Below are positions 20,473 through 29,601 of a stretch of 64,000 nt of DNA, piece by piece. Where the stretch lies: contig JAUCBJ010006218.1 of the NCBI GenBank assembly GCA_032718475.1, positions 124,001 through 188,000 of the forward strand, in the 5' to 3' direction. The notes under the pieces were generated by a model, which made no database searches, was not told the DNA's origin, and saw only the letters and a list, made by a program, of their open reading frames with translations. The DNA comes from Nemertoderma westbladi. Lineage: Eukaryota; Xenacoelomorpha; Nemertodermatida; Nemertodermatidae. Both the position numbers and the translations under genes were made by a program. Within the stretch, counting starts at the first letter, position 1; every line of letters starts with the position of its first letter.

Positions 20473-21436
20473 AAGGTATAGCCTAATACAGTAATAAATT
20501 TAGGGTTGTTGTTATTGTTATTGTTATTGTTAGGTCTATCAGTTATTGTTGCTTATAAAACTTAGTAGACTGAATCTATTTTATATATAATTAAAAAAAA
20601 GCGAATACATAAATAAACTAACTATGTTTTATATAGGCCTCCGTCAACATAGAGTGAATGTTAGTAACAGAGAATGTGGTGGATTTTATATAGGCTTAGT
20701 TAGGTATACTGCGGGCCACTCCTATTGTATCCGTGTGGAGCCATTATATGACTGGTTGAATGATGGGGTTCCTGACTAAAAGTTAACGGTATAGCATACA
20801 ACATAAAGTGAATGTTGAAAGTTAGTAACAGAGAGTGTGAGGGGATTTTATAGGTCCAATAGCGCTACCGGTACCTAACTACACCTATTGTGTCTGTGAG
20901 GTAGTCAGCTTTCAGTTGAGGAGTAGTCATTAGGCCTATATGCCTAACCGAATGAAGGTGTACCTTACCTATCCGTAAACCATATTGGGTCAACATGCGA
21001 AAAAGGGCCCCGCATAAAGTTAACTATAGCTGTATAGGCTTACCTATGCACCAGTAGCACGCAGTAATGTAGATTAGACCAATTAAAGTTGTAAACAGAA
21101 AATTGGAAGCATTCAAGTGTAATAGCCTAATCCTTAAATCAAAGAAACCAGCATGCTCTTGAGCTATCCAAGTATACAGGTACAAGAGTGCTACGGTGCT
21201 GGTACCAGTAGGCCTATTGTTAGGTGAGCCTCCTCTAATGCTGTATTCACGAACCCACATGTCGACTTAATTTAATTTTATTATTAGTAAGTACGGTACC
21301 GGTAACGCTAAAGCTCTGTGGTTGCTGTCGGGGGCCATTCTGTCGTTCTACAGTTTAGCGTTGTTGGCATATGTAGTAAAATCAGCTAGCTACTGGTAGT
21401 TAAACTCTGATACAACCGCCGGCTACCGGTAGGTGC

Positions 21437-21500
<64 letters not shown>

Positions 21501-21643
21501 GGTGTGTGTGTGTGTAAACTTAAGTCCTACACCTTTAGTCAAACTGAGATATAAAAAAATAGATTTTAATGTTTTTATTATTTTTATTGACATTAAAACA
21601 ATTATATTATCCCATCACATTACATTACATGCTTAGAGTAAAC
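20473..21643. other. Polinton centre, non-coding
   Basis: Lies between the converging gene groups. It holds a diverged direct duplication (about 20641-20740 and 20797-20905, both with GTGAATGTT and GTTAGTAACAGAGA), several TAGGCCTA-like words and a GT run at about 21439-21515. A minus-strand frame 21260-21024 (78 codons) looks accidental. Transcription of both groups probably ends here. Confidence 0.6.
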
Positions 21644-22243
21644 CTACAGTACATCTTCCACCGCAGTTATTTCTTTCTGTTTATCATCATCATCAGTCGC
21701 AGTTAAACGCTTTCTCATGAAAAAGTGTAGAGCCTCATACCCGCCAACACGTTTTGCTGAGCAGTATCGCAGACAGTTATCCCTTATGTTTAAGTGGAAC
21801 GTGCATTTACTTTCCACTGTAGTGAATCGGTCGTGAAATCGACAAGGGGTTAAATAATCGTGATATTGCTTATATATTCCCAATTTCTCCACCGAATTTG
21901 GCTCGAGAACATCGAGTTGGGAAACTAATATTGCCCGCTTCATCAACCCAAATACATGAATATTTTTTTTATATTTTAAATGTCTCTTCATATATTTTTT
22001 AAAGTCGTCTTGCGAAATGTCCCCATAGTTCCAGGGCAAGTGAGAAGTCATATCCCGTAAATTGTTTACGTGGGCTGCATCTAATGCTGATAATTTAATA
22101 TTAGGTGGGCCTTTAATTAAAAACGTCTTTATATTAGTTTTGGTGTAATTAGAATCGAAAATAGCAAATTCTTTAAATACTACCGGAAACTCTTTATTGT
22201 CTATCTTATAATATTGAAAATCAACAAAAATAATATTATCCAT
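21644..22243 (-). CDS. Conserved Polinton protein, possible nuclease-like fold (199 aa)
   Basis: Last gene of the leftward group. It begins MDNIIFVDFQYYK, with an acidic residue in a hydrophobic strand, then FKEFAIFD, a KGPP segment, HLPWNYGDIS, a Lys-rich helix (YMKRHLKYKK) and a Cys/His-containing C-terminal part (CRFHDRF, CTFHLNIRDNCLRYC). Proteins with this layout recur in invertebrate Polinton-like loci; the opening strand with Asp recalls RNase H-like/DEDD exonucleases. That functional reading is tentative. An acidic tail closes the protein. The start is 29 bp or so past the protease stop. Confidence 0.75.
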   Translation of the reverse strand: MDNIIFVDFQYYKIDNKEFPVVFKEFAIFDSNYTKTNIKTFLIKGPPNIKLSALDAAHVNNLRDMTSHLPWNYGDISQDDFKKYMKRHLKYKKNIHVFGLMKRAILVSQLDVLEPNSVEKLGIYKQYHDYLTPCRFHDRFTTVESKCTFHLNIRDNCLRYCSAKRVGGYEALHFFMRKRLTATDDDDKQKEITAVEDVL

Positions 22244-22274
22244 TTTATCTGATAAACAAAAGTTAAATAATTAA

Positions 22275-22727
22275 TTACAAAGTTTGTTGGTTTAATTTAT
22301 AATAATTAACAAGCCATTTATATAATATAATTTCATTGATTTCCACATTATTTGTAAACGCCCTCATTGGATAGATTGTGTGAATATGATTTACCAAATA
22401 ATAAAGACAGTATAGACCGCATGTGGTCCTCCTGGGGTCTTGAAATTGTTTGCGTGTAGTACGCCACCTTGCGGAATTTTTCTCAAGCCATTTTTCGATG
22501 CATCTGTTTGGATATTTTGGTCCAAACGAGTCAAATACTTCGGCCTCATTATCTCGTATATATATCGCGATCCAATGAATCCCGGGCAGATGCTCTTTAT
22601 CGGTATTTACTATTAACCCATAATCCTGCCGCTTATTATTATCTAATTTAGGTAATTTGTTAGCTGGAAACGCTCCCAAATAGTGACCACCCACTGGAAA
22701 CATATCAAGGTCCTCTGTAGATAACAT
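22275..22727 (-). CDS. PRO: Adenain-type cysteine protease (capsid maturation)
   Basis: A 150-residue C5/Ulp1-type peptidase. The catalytic set is visible: H51 in GIHWIAIYI, D66 in VFDSFG, Q96 in QFQD and C103 in TTCGLYCLYYL. The protein has the short adenovirus-protease-like length. In adenoviruses this enzyme cuts precursor core and capsid proteins; here it is probably packaged with the capsid proteins encoded just upstream. Its ATG lies two bases after the stop of the capsid protein gene, so the two are transcribed together or by tightly nested promoters. Confidence 0.93.
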   Translation of the reverse strand: MLSTEDLDMFPVGGHYLGAFPANKLPKLDNNKRQDYGLIVNTDKEHLPGIHWIAIYIRDNEAEVFDSFGPKYPNRCIEKWLEKNSARWRTTRKQFQDPRRTTCGLYCLYYLVNHIHTIYPMRAFTNNVEINEIILYKWLVNYYKLNQQTL

Positions 22728-22729
22728 AC

Positions 22730-23989
22730 TTAATCGATATGTATTTCTTTCCTGCTATTTAAACTTAATGATTGATCATAAATATTAAAAACGATTACAT
22801 TTATGGTCTCAACCAACGGTTCGGCAAATCTTAATTTTAATTGGCCGTTAGTATATATCGAGGGTTGCGGATCTCTAACATAACCGTCGGCGGTTAGGTC
22901 CCAGGATAGGAGAGGGCAATTACCTAAGTAGGTTTCATGGTCTATATTATTACCCCCATAACCGTTAATATATGTATTAATGTTTTTCATTAATTGAGTA
23001 TACTCAAAAATATATGTTCCATCTGTAAAATTAGGCTCGTATATTACACCCCCTACTGGAAGACCGTCTACAATCAGTTCCGCGCGTCTAAGGTTAAAAT
23101 GTTCAAATTTCAAGGGATTGCTAATTAATTCTCCCGAATAAGCGTTATTTGTTATGAAGCCGATAATAACTAATTTGGGTTTTTTACCATCAAATATGTT
23201 TGTTTGAGTGTAATTTGTGGTTTGAGCTGGAATAGTAAATGTAGTCACCTCTTTCTTTTGGAATTGATATTCAATATCGTAGCTCTCTAAACCTTTTAGG
23301 TGACTGCTTTCTATTACCAGATTAACCTCCATTCTAGGGATTAGAATTTTTATTTCATCTAATTCTAGCCGAAGATTTGTCACGGCATTTGCATTTGGAG
23401 TGATTTTAAAAATAAACGAATTTGATACTTTTCTAAAATGCATTCTTAAATCATACCCAGGTTGTATTATTTTAGTTTCAGTATCAAAATCAATCGTCAA
23501 TCCACTTACAAATTGCATTTGTTTACTAAAGGCCCCGTCAATAGGATGCGCGCCGACATTAATTTCATTTCCGTGTTCTGTTAAAGGCTGATGAAAGCCA
23601 CCCGCACCCAGTAGCCCATTTTTATCCTCATAAGTTGTAAATAATAAATTGGATAAGTACGACTTGTAGAAATAATGGTTATTGCTATTTTCAACCTGCT
23701 TCTCATTAAGGTCTATTTTAATATCACTCCACATAGTTTCAGCTGGGTAATTCAGCATATATATATGAGAGTTTTCAAGTCGCCTATCCCAGCGTACTGT
23801 ACATTTTGTAATTAATAACGCATCTTGCAGTTTCGTATAGAATTCATTGGATCTGGGTACAAGGAAGGTGACCTCCCTAGATTCACTTCGGAGATTAGAT
23901 ACGGGGTAAATTGTTTCATAATGCTTTGCTTTAAATTCAGTCTGTATTGGTTGTGTAGAAAATAAATCTAATTCCTTAATAATTGACAT
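22730..23989 (-). CDS. MCP: Major capsid protein candidate (F54H12.2-like)
   Basis: A 419-residue protein of the family typified by the nematode Polinton protein F54H12.2: an opening LDLFSTQPIQT, a strand-rich first half, then KPKLVIIGFITNNAYSG, NPLKFEHFNLRRAELIVDG and a closing INVIVFNIYDQSLSLNSRKE. Length and all-beta pattern fit a double jelly-roll major capsid protein, as proposed for Polintons. It sits between the protease and the basic core-type protein, the usual virion gene block. The frame is intact, with only two bases on each side to its neighbours. The family match is confident; the capsid role is inferred from the family. Confidence 0.85.
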   Translation of the reverse strand: MSIIKELDLFSTQPIQTEFKAKHYETIYPVSNLRSESREVTFLVPRSNEFYTKLQDALLITKCTVRWDRRLENSHIYMLNYPAETMWSDIKIDLNEKQVENSNNHYFYKSYLSNLLFTTYEDKNGLLGAGGFHQPLTEHGNEINVGAHPIDGAFSKQMQFVSGLTIDFDTETKIIQPGYDLRMHFRKVSNSFIFKITPNANAVTNLRLELDEIKILIPRMEVNLVIESSHLKGLESYDIEYQFQKKEVTTFTIPAQTTNYTQTNIFDGKKPKLVIIGFITNNAYSGELISNPLKFEHFNLRRAELIVDGLPVGGVIYEPNFTDGTYIFEYTQLMKNINTYINGYGGNNIDHETYLGNCPLLSWDLTADGYVRDPQPSIYTNGQLKLRFAEPLVETINVIVFNIYDQSLSLNSRKEIHID

Positions 23990-23991
23990 TA

Positions 23992-24552
23992 TTAAAAAAT
24001 ACTTTTTTCGCAGTGTTTCAGTTTGCCTTTTATATTTCTCTTTTTACTACGTCGATGTTGTATGTTCATAGACATTGGTCTAGCGGGTCGCTTTAAATCT
24101 CTATAAACTTTTTCTACAACCGATCTTGTTGACGGTTTCATTTTATTTAATGCTTTATTAATAACCGTATTAGCCTGCTGATGTAAGACCCGCTTACCTT
24201 TTGGTATTACATGTTGTCTCATAAATTTTGTGGTAAATGGTAAAGCTTTTTGTAAAACTTTTTTAGCTAATGGCTTACCAAATTTTTTCAATGTAGATAA
24301 AGCATCTGTAAATATACCTTCTCCGTGTTGATTTGCCCGCATACCTCTAGGATAACGTTGAAAACGACGTTGTTTTAAGTTTGGACCAAATGCACCAATT
24401 TGTTGACCGTAAGGGTCAATATATGAACCACCACAAAAAACAGGAACTTGCGTCGAGCCTCTGGTACTTCTTCCGCCTTTAAAAACAGCAAGATTAGAGT
24501 CTGAACCCCCATATTGAGGTTTACTGTATCTTTGAAATAAATCAGAATCCAT
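23992..24552 (-). CDS. Basic virion core-type protein (186 aa)
   Basis: A Lys/Arg-rich protein with a Gly-rich front half (YGGSDSN, GGSYIDPYGQQIGAFG), then GEGIFTDALSTLKKFGKP, an amphipathic helix, and a very basic C-terminus (HRRSKKRNIKGKLK). The layout recalls the adenovirus minor/core proteins (pVI, pX), which bind DNA or disturb membranes and are cut by the viral protease. A direct homologue is not claimed. It overlaps the upstream minor-capsid-like gene by 11 bp. Confidence 0.75.
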   Translation of the reverse strand: MDSDLFQRYSKPQYGGSDSNLAVFKGGRSTRGSTQVPVFCGGSYIDPYGQQIGAFGPNLKQRRFQRYPRGMRANQHGEGIFTDALSTLKKFGKPLAKKVLQKALPFTTKFMRQHVIPKGKRVLHQQANTVINKALNKMKPSTRSVVEKVYRDLKRPARPMSMNIQHRRSKKRNIKGKLKHCEKSIF

Positions 24553-25408
24553 TTGAATTTATACGTTTAAAGTGTAATGTAATAGATGTTGTCCCGTATT
24601 CAAAATTCAAATCTTTTCCTTCTTTGTCTGTTATTTCAATATGAATGTATGTTATCTTATATGATTTTTTTACAGGGATATAATGAATTGTATCTTTGAC
24701 AAATTCTTTATTTATTACGCTACCATATTTCACATCATCAGGTATCGCAACACGACGAAGTAAAGCTAAACCAAAATCGTTAATATATTGATTTTCAATT
24801 ATATTAGTAGTCACGTACATGTTCGATTTAGGTTCTGGAATAGAGTTGGGCGGTTGAGGGCATAAAAATACCATCTGGTAAGCCTTTTCTCCATTTCCGA
24901 TAACCTTTATTAAATAACCCTTTATATTATTTTTCGTCTTCAAAATAATTTTAAAATTTGGATTTAAATTCGCGCCGAGATTATTTTCAGTAATTCCAAA
25001 ATAATAGGCTAATTGTTGGCCTATAAATAACTCTCGCACAGTTTTCCCTAAAATAAATTGCAATCTATTTTGCTGAGTATTTTCAACTATTTGTAATTTA
25101 TCTTTCAACGCCCCTGTGTTAAAATAATCTATAATGTCATTGATACTGTAGAATAAACCAGATGGAAGTGTATCCTCAAAAATTTTTTTCCCTTTTTTTA
25201 ATAAAATAACATTCTCTACATTGTTATACATGGACGGCAATGTTGCTAAGTAAAATATACTTTTTATACCTACCACCCAGTTTTCGTTTGGATTTATAGG
25301 TAAGGCACCGTGGAAATTTATCTGATAATTACTAGCGCTATTGCGGGGAAAATCAATTGGACAGGAATTACTTGGTAGTCTAACGTAGAACTCATCCATC
25401 ACCGCCAC
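24542..25408 (-). CDS. Minor capsid (penton-like) protein, copy 2
   Basis: A 288-residue protein opening with EFYVRLPSNS, then FPRNSASNYQINF and NENWVVGIKSI. This is a signature of a protein family found beside capsid genes in Polintons and adintoviruses, probably the penton-like minor capsid protein. It resembles the neighbouring product of 25392-26264 in the same motif order, so the two are tandem paralogues. It overlaps that gene by 17 bp and the next by 11 bp. Confidence 0.75.
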   Translation of the reverse strand: MAVMDEFYVRLPSNSCPIDFPRNSASNYQINFHGALPINPNENWVVGIKSIFYLATLPSMYNNVENVILLKKGKKIFEDTLPSGLFYSINDIIDYFNTGALKDKLQIVENTQQNRLQFILGKTVRELFIGQQLAYYFGITENNLGANLNPNFKIILKTKNNIKGYLIKVIGNGEKAYQMVFLCPQPPNSIPEPKSNMYVTTNIIENQYINDFGLALLRRVAIPDDVKYGSVINKEFVKDTIHYIPVKKSYKITYIHIEITDKEGKDLNFEYGTTSITLHFKRINSNGF

Positions 25409-26264
25409 CCCGTATTAACTTAAGTGTTATAACAGTGCGACCTCCGCTGAAGTTAATTAATTGGCCTTGGCCGTCACGTAAAGTAATTAAGATTGTTTTT
25501 AGTTTTTTATTCAACAATGGGAAATAGCAAATGCTCTCGTATTCGTGATTAATATATTTTCGATTTAATTGCGTTAAAGGGCAGGTTCTTAAGAGCGGAG
25601 CTAAAGCGTCGCCAACAAATGAGCTCTTAATAATATCTGTGTATATGAAAATTGTATCTTTATTACGTGTTATATTTGTGGGAGCTGGAAAATCTAAAAT
25701 GCCAATTTCCGAAATTTTTGATCCACTATAATTTAAAATTAATATCGGTTGTTCTATATTGCTTAATTCATCTACTGTAGTGGTACTGTATATATCCCAA
25801 TTTGGAATATCCGGATGATTCCGATCCAATAACGGTTTTAAGCCTAGAATTTGTATTAAATCGCCGCGTAGACTTAATTGTATTTTTTTCAACTTTTTAG
25901 GAAATTTAAATTTAATTCTAGAATTATTTGTATTAAAAATGAATTCGAAATCTCTATATTTCGCTTCAGAATTAAACAGTTTATTTATATCATCAATAAT
26001 CACTTGAATAGAGTTATGCATACCAGGAAATAAACTATATAATTTGGCATCTTTTGCATCTACCCCGATTGACAGCGAAATTTGAGTTTGCAGCGTAATA
26101 TTACTGTATGTTGCTTGGTATTGAAGTTCGGCAAGTCCAATTTTGGCATTTGGACCAATATATAATTCTTCGGCTAAATCAACAGTAAACTCACTAGGAT
26201 TATTATTGGGATAAGTGTTCAATGAGCTATCTGAAAGTAGAGTGATATATGTATCTGTGGCCAT
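25392..26264 (-). CDS. Minor capsid (penton-like) protein, copy 1
   Basis: A 290-residue protein opening TYITLLSDSSLNTYPNNNPSEFTVDL and IGPNAKIGLAELQY, the same family as copy 2. The rest is strand-rich with a conserved order: FPGMHNSIQVIIDDINKL, a Lys-rich strand KFPKKLKKIQL and a C-terminal ITL-type strand. Its ATG follows five TAA/AAT triplets, which look like a shared leader. It is the first gene of a block of seven closely packed genes reading leftward. Confidence 0.75.
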   Translation of the reverse strand: MATDTYITLLSDSSLNTYPNNNPSEFTVDLAEELYIGPNAKIGLAELQYQATYSNITLQTQISLSIGVDAKDAKLYSLFPGMHNSIQVIIDDINKLFNSEAKYRDFEFIFNTNNSRIKFKFPKKLKKIQLSLRGDLIQILGLKPLLDRNHPDIPNWDIYSTTTVDELSNIEQPILILNYSGSKISEIGILDFPAPTNITRNKDTIFIYTDIIKSSFVGDALAPLLRTCPLTQLNRKYINHEYESICYFPLLNKKLKTILITLRDGQGQLINFSGGRTVITLKLIRGGGDG

Positions 26265-26513
26265 TATTATTATTATTTAAGCTCGCTCTCTCTACTTGAC
26301 TCCTTTGTACATACAGTATAATGTTAAATTATAGACATCTGTGACCACGTTCATTGCCAGCATCTTCTACAGTATATGCGTGGGATCAATATTTTACTGG
26401 CTTTATTTAAAGCGGATGAACTATAGATATAGTAATATCATTCAAGTTAATATTATTGATTAATTACGGTCATATGCGACCAAAATGAATTAATATATAG
26501 TATAAACCTAAGC
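26265..26513. other. Spacer between integrase and virion block
   Basis: About 250 bp, AT-rich, no gene. It should carry the promoter for the leftward virion genes; TATAGATATAG near 26425 and TATATAGTATAAA near 26494 are candidate TATA-like words on either strand. Confidence 0.4.
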
Positions 26514-27605
26514 TTATTGAATATGCTGTACCCAGGACTGTTTCTTGGATCCGATGAATCGGACTAAATATTCTTTCTTCCCATTGCGTACACATTCTTT
26601 AAGTTTGCCAATATTTTTTTTGTCAATTGCTAGATAAATATTACTATTCGGGTGGACCTTTTGGAGTTCGTGAGAATAAAATGAGCCCTTTATTATAGCT
26701 CCGGTGCTGTCCTTAATATCGAACATTACCGCTGGTACTCTATCCAACCTGACCCGATGAATAATAAATAATTCACGTGTCCATTGTTCTCGATAGCCTT
26801 TAGCAAAAGCAGTACGAGCAATAGATAATCGTACTATATCTCCAACTTTAAATTTTATTTTCTTGTGATTTATCTGTCTATATTTCCCATATAATCTATT
26901 CATTAATTCAGTTTCATTAAATTTATTAACTTCAATAGGTGTCATTTGTATTGTTCTATGATACGACCTATTATAAGCCGAGATAAGCGTAGGTAAAATT
27001 TTTATCCAAATATTATTTCCCCTTTGCGTGAAAATTTTGAACATCTTTGTTTTTAAGGTTCTGTTAAATCTCTCGACAATAGCCGCCTTATTCACAGAAT
27101 ACATTACGTAATACTGTATACCTAACGTATCTAAATATTTCCTTACAGATTTATTTAGAAACTCAGAACCTTGATCCGTGGCGATTCTGTTTGGTTTTCC
27201 TTTCTGGAATATTTTTTGCAATATACTAATAATTTCAACACCCTTTTTTGTTTTCATAGCATAGCCAAAAGCAAGCCGACTGAAGGCATCAATGCACGTT
27301 AATATATAGTTATAATTATTATTTTGCGATTTATATTGCTGCATATCCACCAGATCTATCATATATATATCTTTTATGCCTCCCGTAAATATTTTAGATG
27401 TTGGATAATGTTGTCTACGTGGAGCGTGAAGGGTGTATGTCTTTTGTCCGCTCAACCATTTCTGGGCTTGCGCTGGTTTGATGTTTGCAGCTTTTGCTAA
27501 TTTTGCAACACTTGCAAATCCCGCGGGGGATGAAGGATCTAAATAAATTCTTAACAGTTTTTTGTCTAAGCTTCGGCTTAAAATCGGTTTTATCTTGCGA
27601 GGCAT
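26514..27605 (-). CDS. INT: Retroviral-type integrase with chromodomain
   Basis: A 363-residue RVE-family integrase that inserts the element and makes the 6-bp target duplication. The catalytic triad is D84 (IDLVDMQ), D144 (TDQGSEF) and E178 (VERFNRT), with 33 residues between the last two. An N-terminal helix region (SLDKKLLRIYLD, KAANIKPAQAQKWL) probably replaces the zinc-binding domain. A beta-barrel-like segment with VGDIVRLSIARTAFAKGYREQWTRE follows. The C-terminus (YLVRFIGSKKQSWVQHI) is chromodomain-like, as in Maverick integrases, and may guide insertion to chromatin marks. All catalytic residues are present. Confidence 0.95.
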   Translation of the reverse strand: MPRKIKPILSRSLDKKLLRIYLDPSSPAGFASVAKLAKAANIKPAQAQKWLSGQKTYTLHAPRRQHYPTSKIFTGGIKDIYMIDLVDMQQYKSQNNNYNYILTCIDAFSRLAFGYAMKTKKGVEIISILQKIFQKGKPNRIATDQGSEFLNKSVRKYLDTLGIQYYVMYSVNKAAIVERFNRTLKTKMFKIFTQRGNNIWIKILPTLISAYNRSYHRTIQMTPIEVNKFNETELMNRLYGKYRQINHKKIKFKVGDIVRLSIARTAFAKGYREQWTRELFIIHRVRLDRVPAVMFDIKDSTGAIIKGSFYSHELQKVHPNSNIYLAIDKKNIGKLKECVRNGKKEYLVRFIGSKKQSWVQHIQ

Positions 27606-27656
27606 CTTTTCGACAACCGCAAGTAATATGTATATTCAAATCTCTTATAAAGGGCA

Positions 27657-27827
27657 TCACCGTAAGAACAACTGAAATTTTTTAATTATTTTCTTCGAAG
27701 TTGATGTTTTAAAGGGTTTTCTTTTTGTAGTATTTACTCTAGGTATATCTTGTGGTTTTAAATCAGCAGCTAACGGTTTACTCGATACTAAATATAATTT
27801 TCTAAATGTTACTCCCGTTTTAACCAT
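27657..27827 (-). CDS. Small basic protein (56 aa)
   Basis: A short frame between the integrase and the next gene, with its ATG two bases after that gene's stop (27830). It is very basic (TTKRKPFKTSTSKKIIKKF) with no acidic cluster. Its packing in the virion-type block and its charge recall small DNA-condensing core peptides of adenovirus-like particles. No homologue recognised; the call rests on position and composition. Confidence 0.55.
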   Translation of the reverse strand: MVKTGVTFRKLYLVSSKPLAADLKPQDIPRVNTTKRKPFKTSTSKKIIKKFQLFLR

Positions 27828-27829
27828 TA

Positions 27830-28213
27830 TTACCGTCCACAGTTAATTTTTTTCGCAATAGCAGCCCCCGCGGCAGCGGCACCGGCACTCGCGGCGAGTT
27901 TCGCACCAATGCCGAGTAAGGGTATTAGAAACGGTAGTATGCCTCCAGATTGATTGCTTAACTTTTTTCTGTAACTTGATATATTTTTTGTTTTACGGTT
28001 GAGTGATTTCAATACCTTCTTATAGCGGCGAATATTTCTAAATGAATGAGGGGTCAATTGTACATTACCTTTTAGAACATTTAATGCAGTATTTACAATG
28101 AGCCGTATTAATTCGTTACTGGCGGTATGGTTAATAAAATAAGTTCTTTGTTGAGGGGTAGCGCTGCGTAGAAATTCCAGTTCGTTACGATATTTCTGCA
28201 CAAGTCTATTCAT
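27830..28213 (-). CDS. Small Polinton protein with C-terminal hydrophobic helix (127 aa)
   Basis: A conserved layout in Polinton-like elements: basic helical first half (RYKKVLKSLNRKTKNISSYRKKL), then a QSGG turn and a hydrophobic Ala/Gly/Leu stretch (ILPFLIPLLGIGAKLA and on) closing with a basic KKINCGR. The GG before the hydrophobic segment resembles an adenain cleavage context. I infer a minor virion protein that may act on membranes or bind DNA. It lies 38 bp after the ATPase gene. Confidence 0.75.
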   Translation of the reverse strand: MNRLVQKYRNELEFLRSATPQQRTYFINHTASNELIRLIVNTALNVLKGNVQLTPHSFRNIRRYKKVLKSLNRKTKNISSYRKKLSNQSGGILPFLIPLLGIGAKLAASAGAAAAGAAIAKKINCGR

Positions 28214-28250
28214 TGTTGCAACATTATTGAAAATTGTTACAAAATATTAA

Positions 28251-28931
28251 TTATTTATCATTATTATTATTATTATTTTCGCTACGTTTATAGTCAGTGT
28301 AATTTTTAATGTAACAATTATGATTACGAAATATATCAGATCTAAATCTTAAATGTTCGGGTGTTTCCTGTCGTAAATCAATTAAGAAATGTGAAAATGG
28401 TTGAATTGTCGCATCTTGATAGGAATCAACTAAAAATTTGGTCTGCCCTGGTAACATCTGCTTCGCGAAATTTAAAACCGATAGACTGTCTCTCGGATTT
28501 TTCATTAATACTAAAGTATGGCTATTAATTGATCTTGTGTGGTTATGCTTCCCACCGTAAAACATGTTTTGCGTTATAAAACAAATAAATATATTGGAAT
28601 GATGAGCTACCTTAGTAAACAATACAGTTAAAGCTGTACTGGACTCAGTTTCTGTTAACAAATCATCTATAATTAATAAATCTCGACTATTCACTAAACT
28701 ATCTATATTTTCAGGCAAGCCTTTGTAAAGGTGAGTAATACCAGGAATAGTCGGGGGATTGCTCCCGTAACAATACAATACTCGCAAGGGGGCTTCGTTG
28801 AAACAACCATTCTTGTGTTTAATTAAATTGCTTACAAAGGTTGACTTTCCGGAACCAGATGGCCCTGAAATTATCATACTTGTGCCCATTTGAAAGTTTA
28901 AATTATATGGACCTGAATTAAAGTCAGCCAT
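28251..28931 (-). CDS. ATP: Genome-packaging ATPase (FtsK/HerA type)
   Basis: A 226-residue ATPase that would pump the genome into capsids. Walker A GPSGSGKST is at residues 23-31, Walker B LLIIDD at 85-90 and a TQN sensor-type motif at 120-122. The C-terminus is an Asn run from AAT triplets, which suggests slippage. The ATG follows TAATAATAATAATAA. The family and length are those of Polinton/adintovirus ATPases. Confidence 0.93.
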   Translation of the reverse strand: MADFNSGPYNLNFQMGTSMIISGPSGSGKSTFVSNLIKHKNGCFNEAPLRVLYCYGSNPPTIPGITHLYKGLPENIDSLVNSRDLLIIDDLLTETESSTALTVLFTKVAHHSNIFICFITQNMFYGGKHNHTRSINSHTLVLMKNPRDSLSVLNFAKQMLPGQTKFLVDSYQDATIQPFSHFLIDLRQETPEHLRFRSDIFRNHNCYIKNYTDYKRSENNNNNNDK

Positions 28932-29253
28932 TTATTATTATTATTAAGATATATCAACAATACAATATAATATAATATCAATATCAATATCAATAAACCA
29001 ACACCATTACTATGTATATAACAATAATTGATGCAACTACAATATTAGAGTACTGTATATTTAATTAACATATGACGCCACTACAGTATGTGACGCTCGC
29101 TGCAGCAAAAGGTGCTATTTCCAATTATAGTATAGACTGATGTAATTTCAAGCATGGTGAGCATCTTTATACGCGAAATAATGATAGGTAACATCGGCGG
29201 TTTGGAAATCACTTCCCGAAAATTTCGCGCTAATGATTTTTTTATGTTCGCTG
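28932..29253. other. Spacer upstream of the ATPase gene
   Basis: A triplet run and TATAATATAATATC words near 28960 look like a promoter region. A minus-strand frame 29281-29081 (66 codons, with a hydrophobic start) overlaps the RING gene end by 28 bp and is doubtful. Confidence 0.4.
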
Positions 29254-29601
29254 CTAAAAAAAATAAGGAATATAGTAGCAACAGCGTCGTACTACGTTTC
29301 TATAAAAAATATTCTCCAATATTGTAAATAAATCTCCCGGATCATTACTTTTCGCAGAAATATAAGTTATATTGCGAAGCTCTTTCCAATAATAGGGTTG
29401 GTATCTTGCCAACTTTATATTAAACTTAGATATGGATGCGCGACAAATAGGACAAATTTTAGAACAATAATTATTCATTTCGGAATATTGTACAATACAT
29501 TGTACGCAAGTTGCATGTTTATTTTCACATTTATAATAATCTCGATGTTGTTGCAATAACTTAGAATAGCAAACTGGACATTTTTCATTTAAAATATCCA
29601 T
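29254..29601 (-). CDS. RING-type zinc-finger protein
   Basis: A 115-residue protein with a C3HC4-like RING: C8/C11, C25/H29, C32/C35 and C50/C53, the last pair in CPIC. RING proteins are usually ubiquitin E3 ligases; in DNA viruses they often target host defence proteins. This is not one of the core Polinton genes, so it is probably an accessory gene acquired by this lineage. The rest is basic and aromatic with a hydrophobic end (CCYYIPYFF). Ligase activity is inferred from the motif only. Confidence 0.75.
   Translation of the reverse strand: MDILNEKCPVCYSKLLQQHRDYYKCENKHATCVQCIVQYSEMNNYCSKICPICRASISKFNIKLARYQPYYWKELRNITYISAKSNDPGDLFTILENIFYRNVVRRCCYYIPYFF

Noticed and set aside
21024-21260. 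Minus-strand 78-codon frame in the Polinton centre
   Set aside because: No motif, no leader like the other genes, and it crosses duplicated non-coding sequence.
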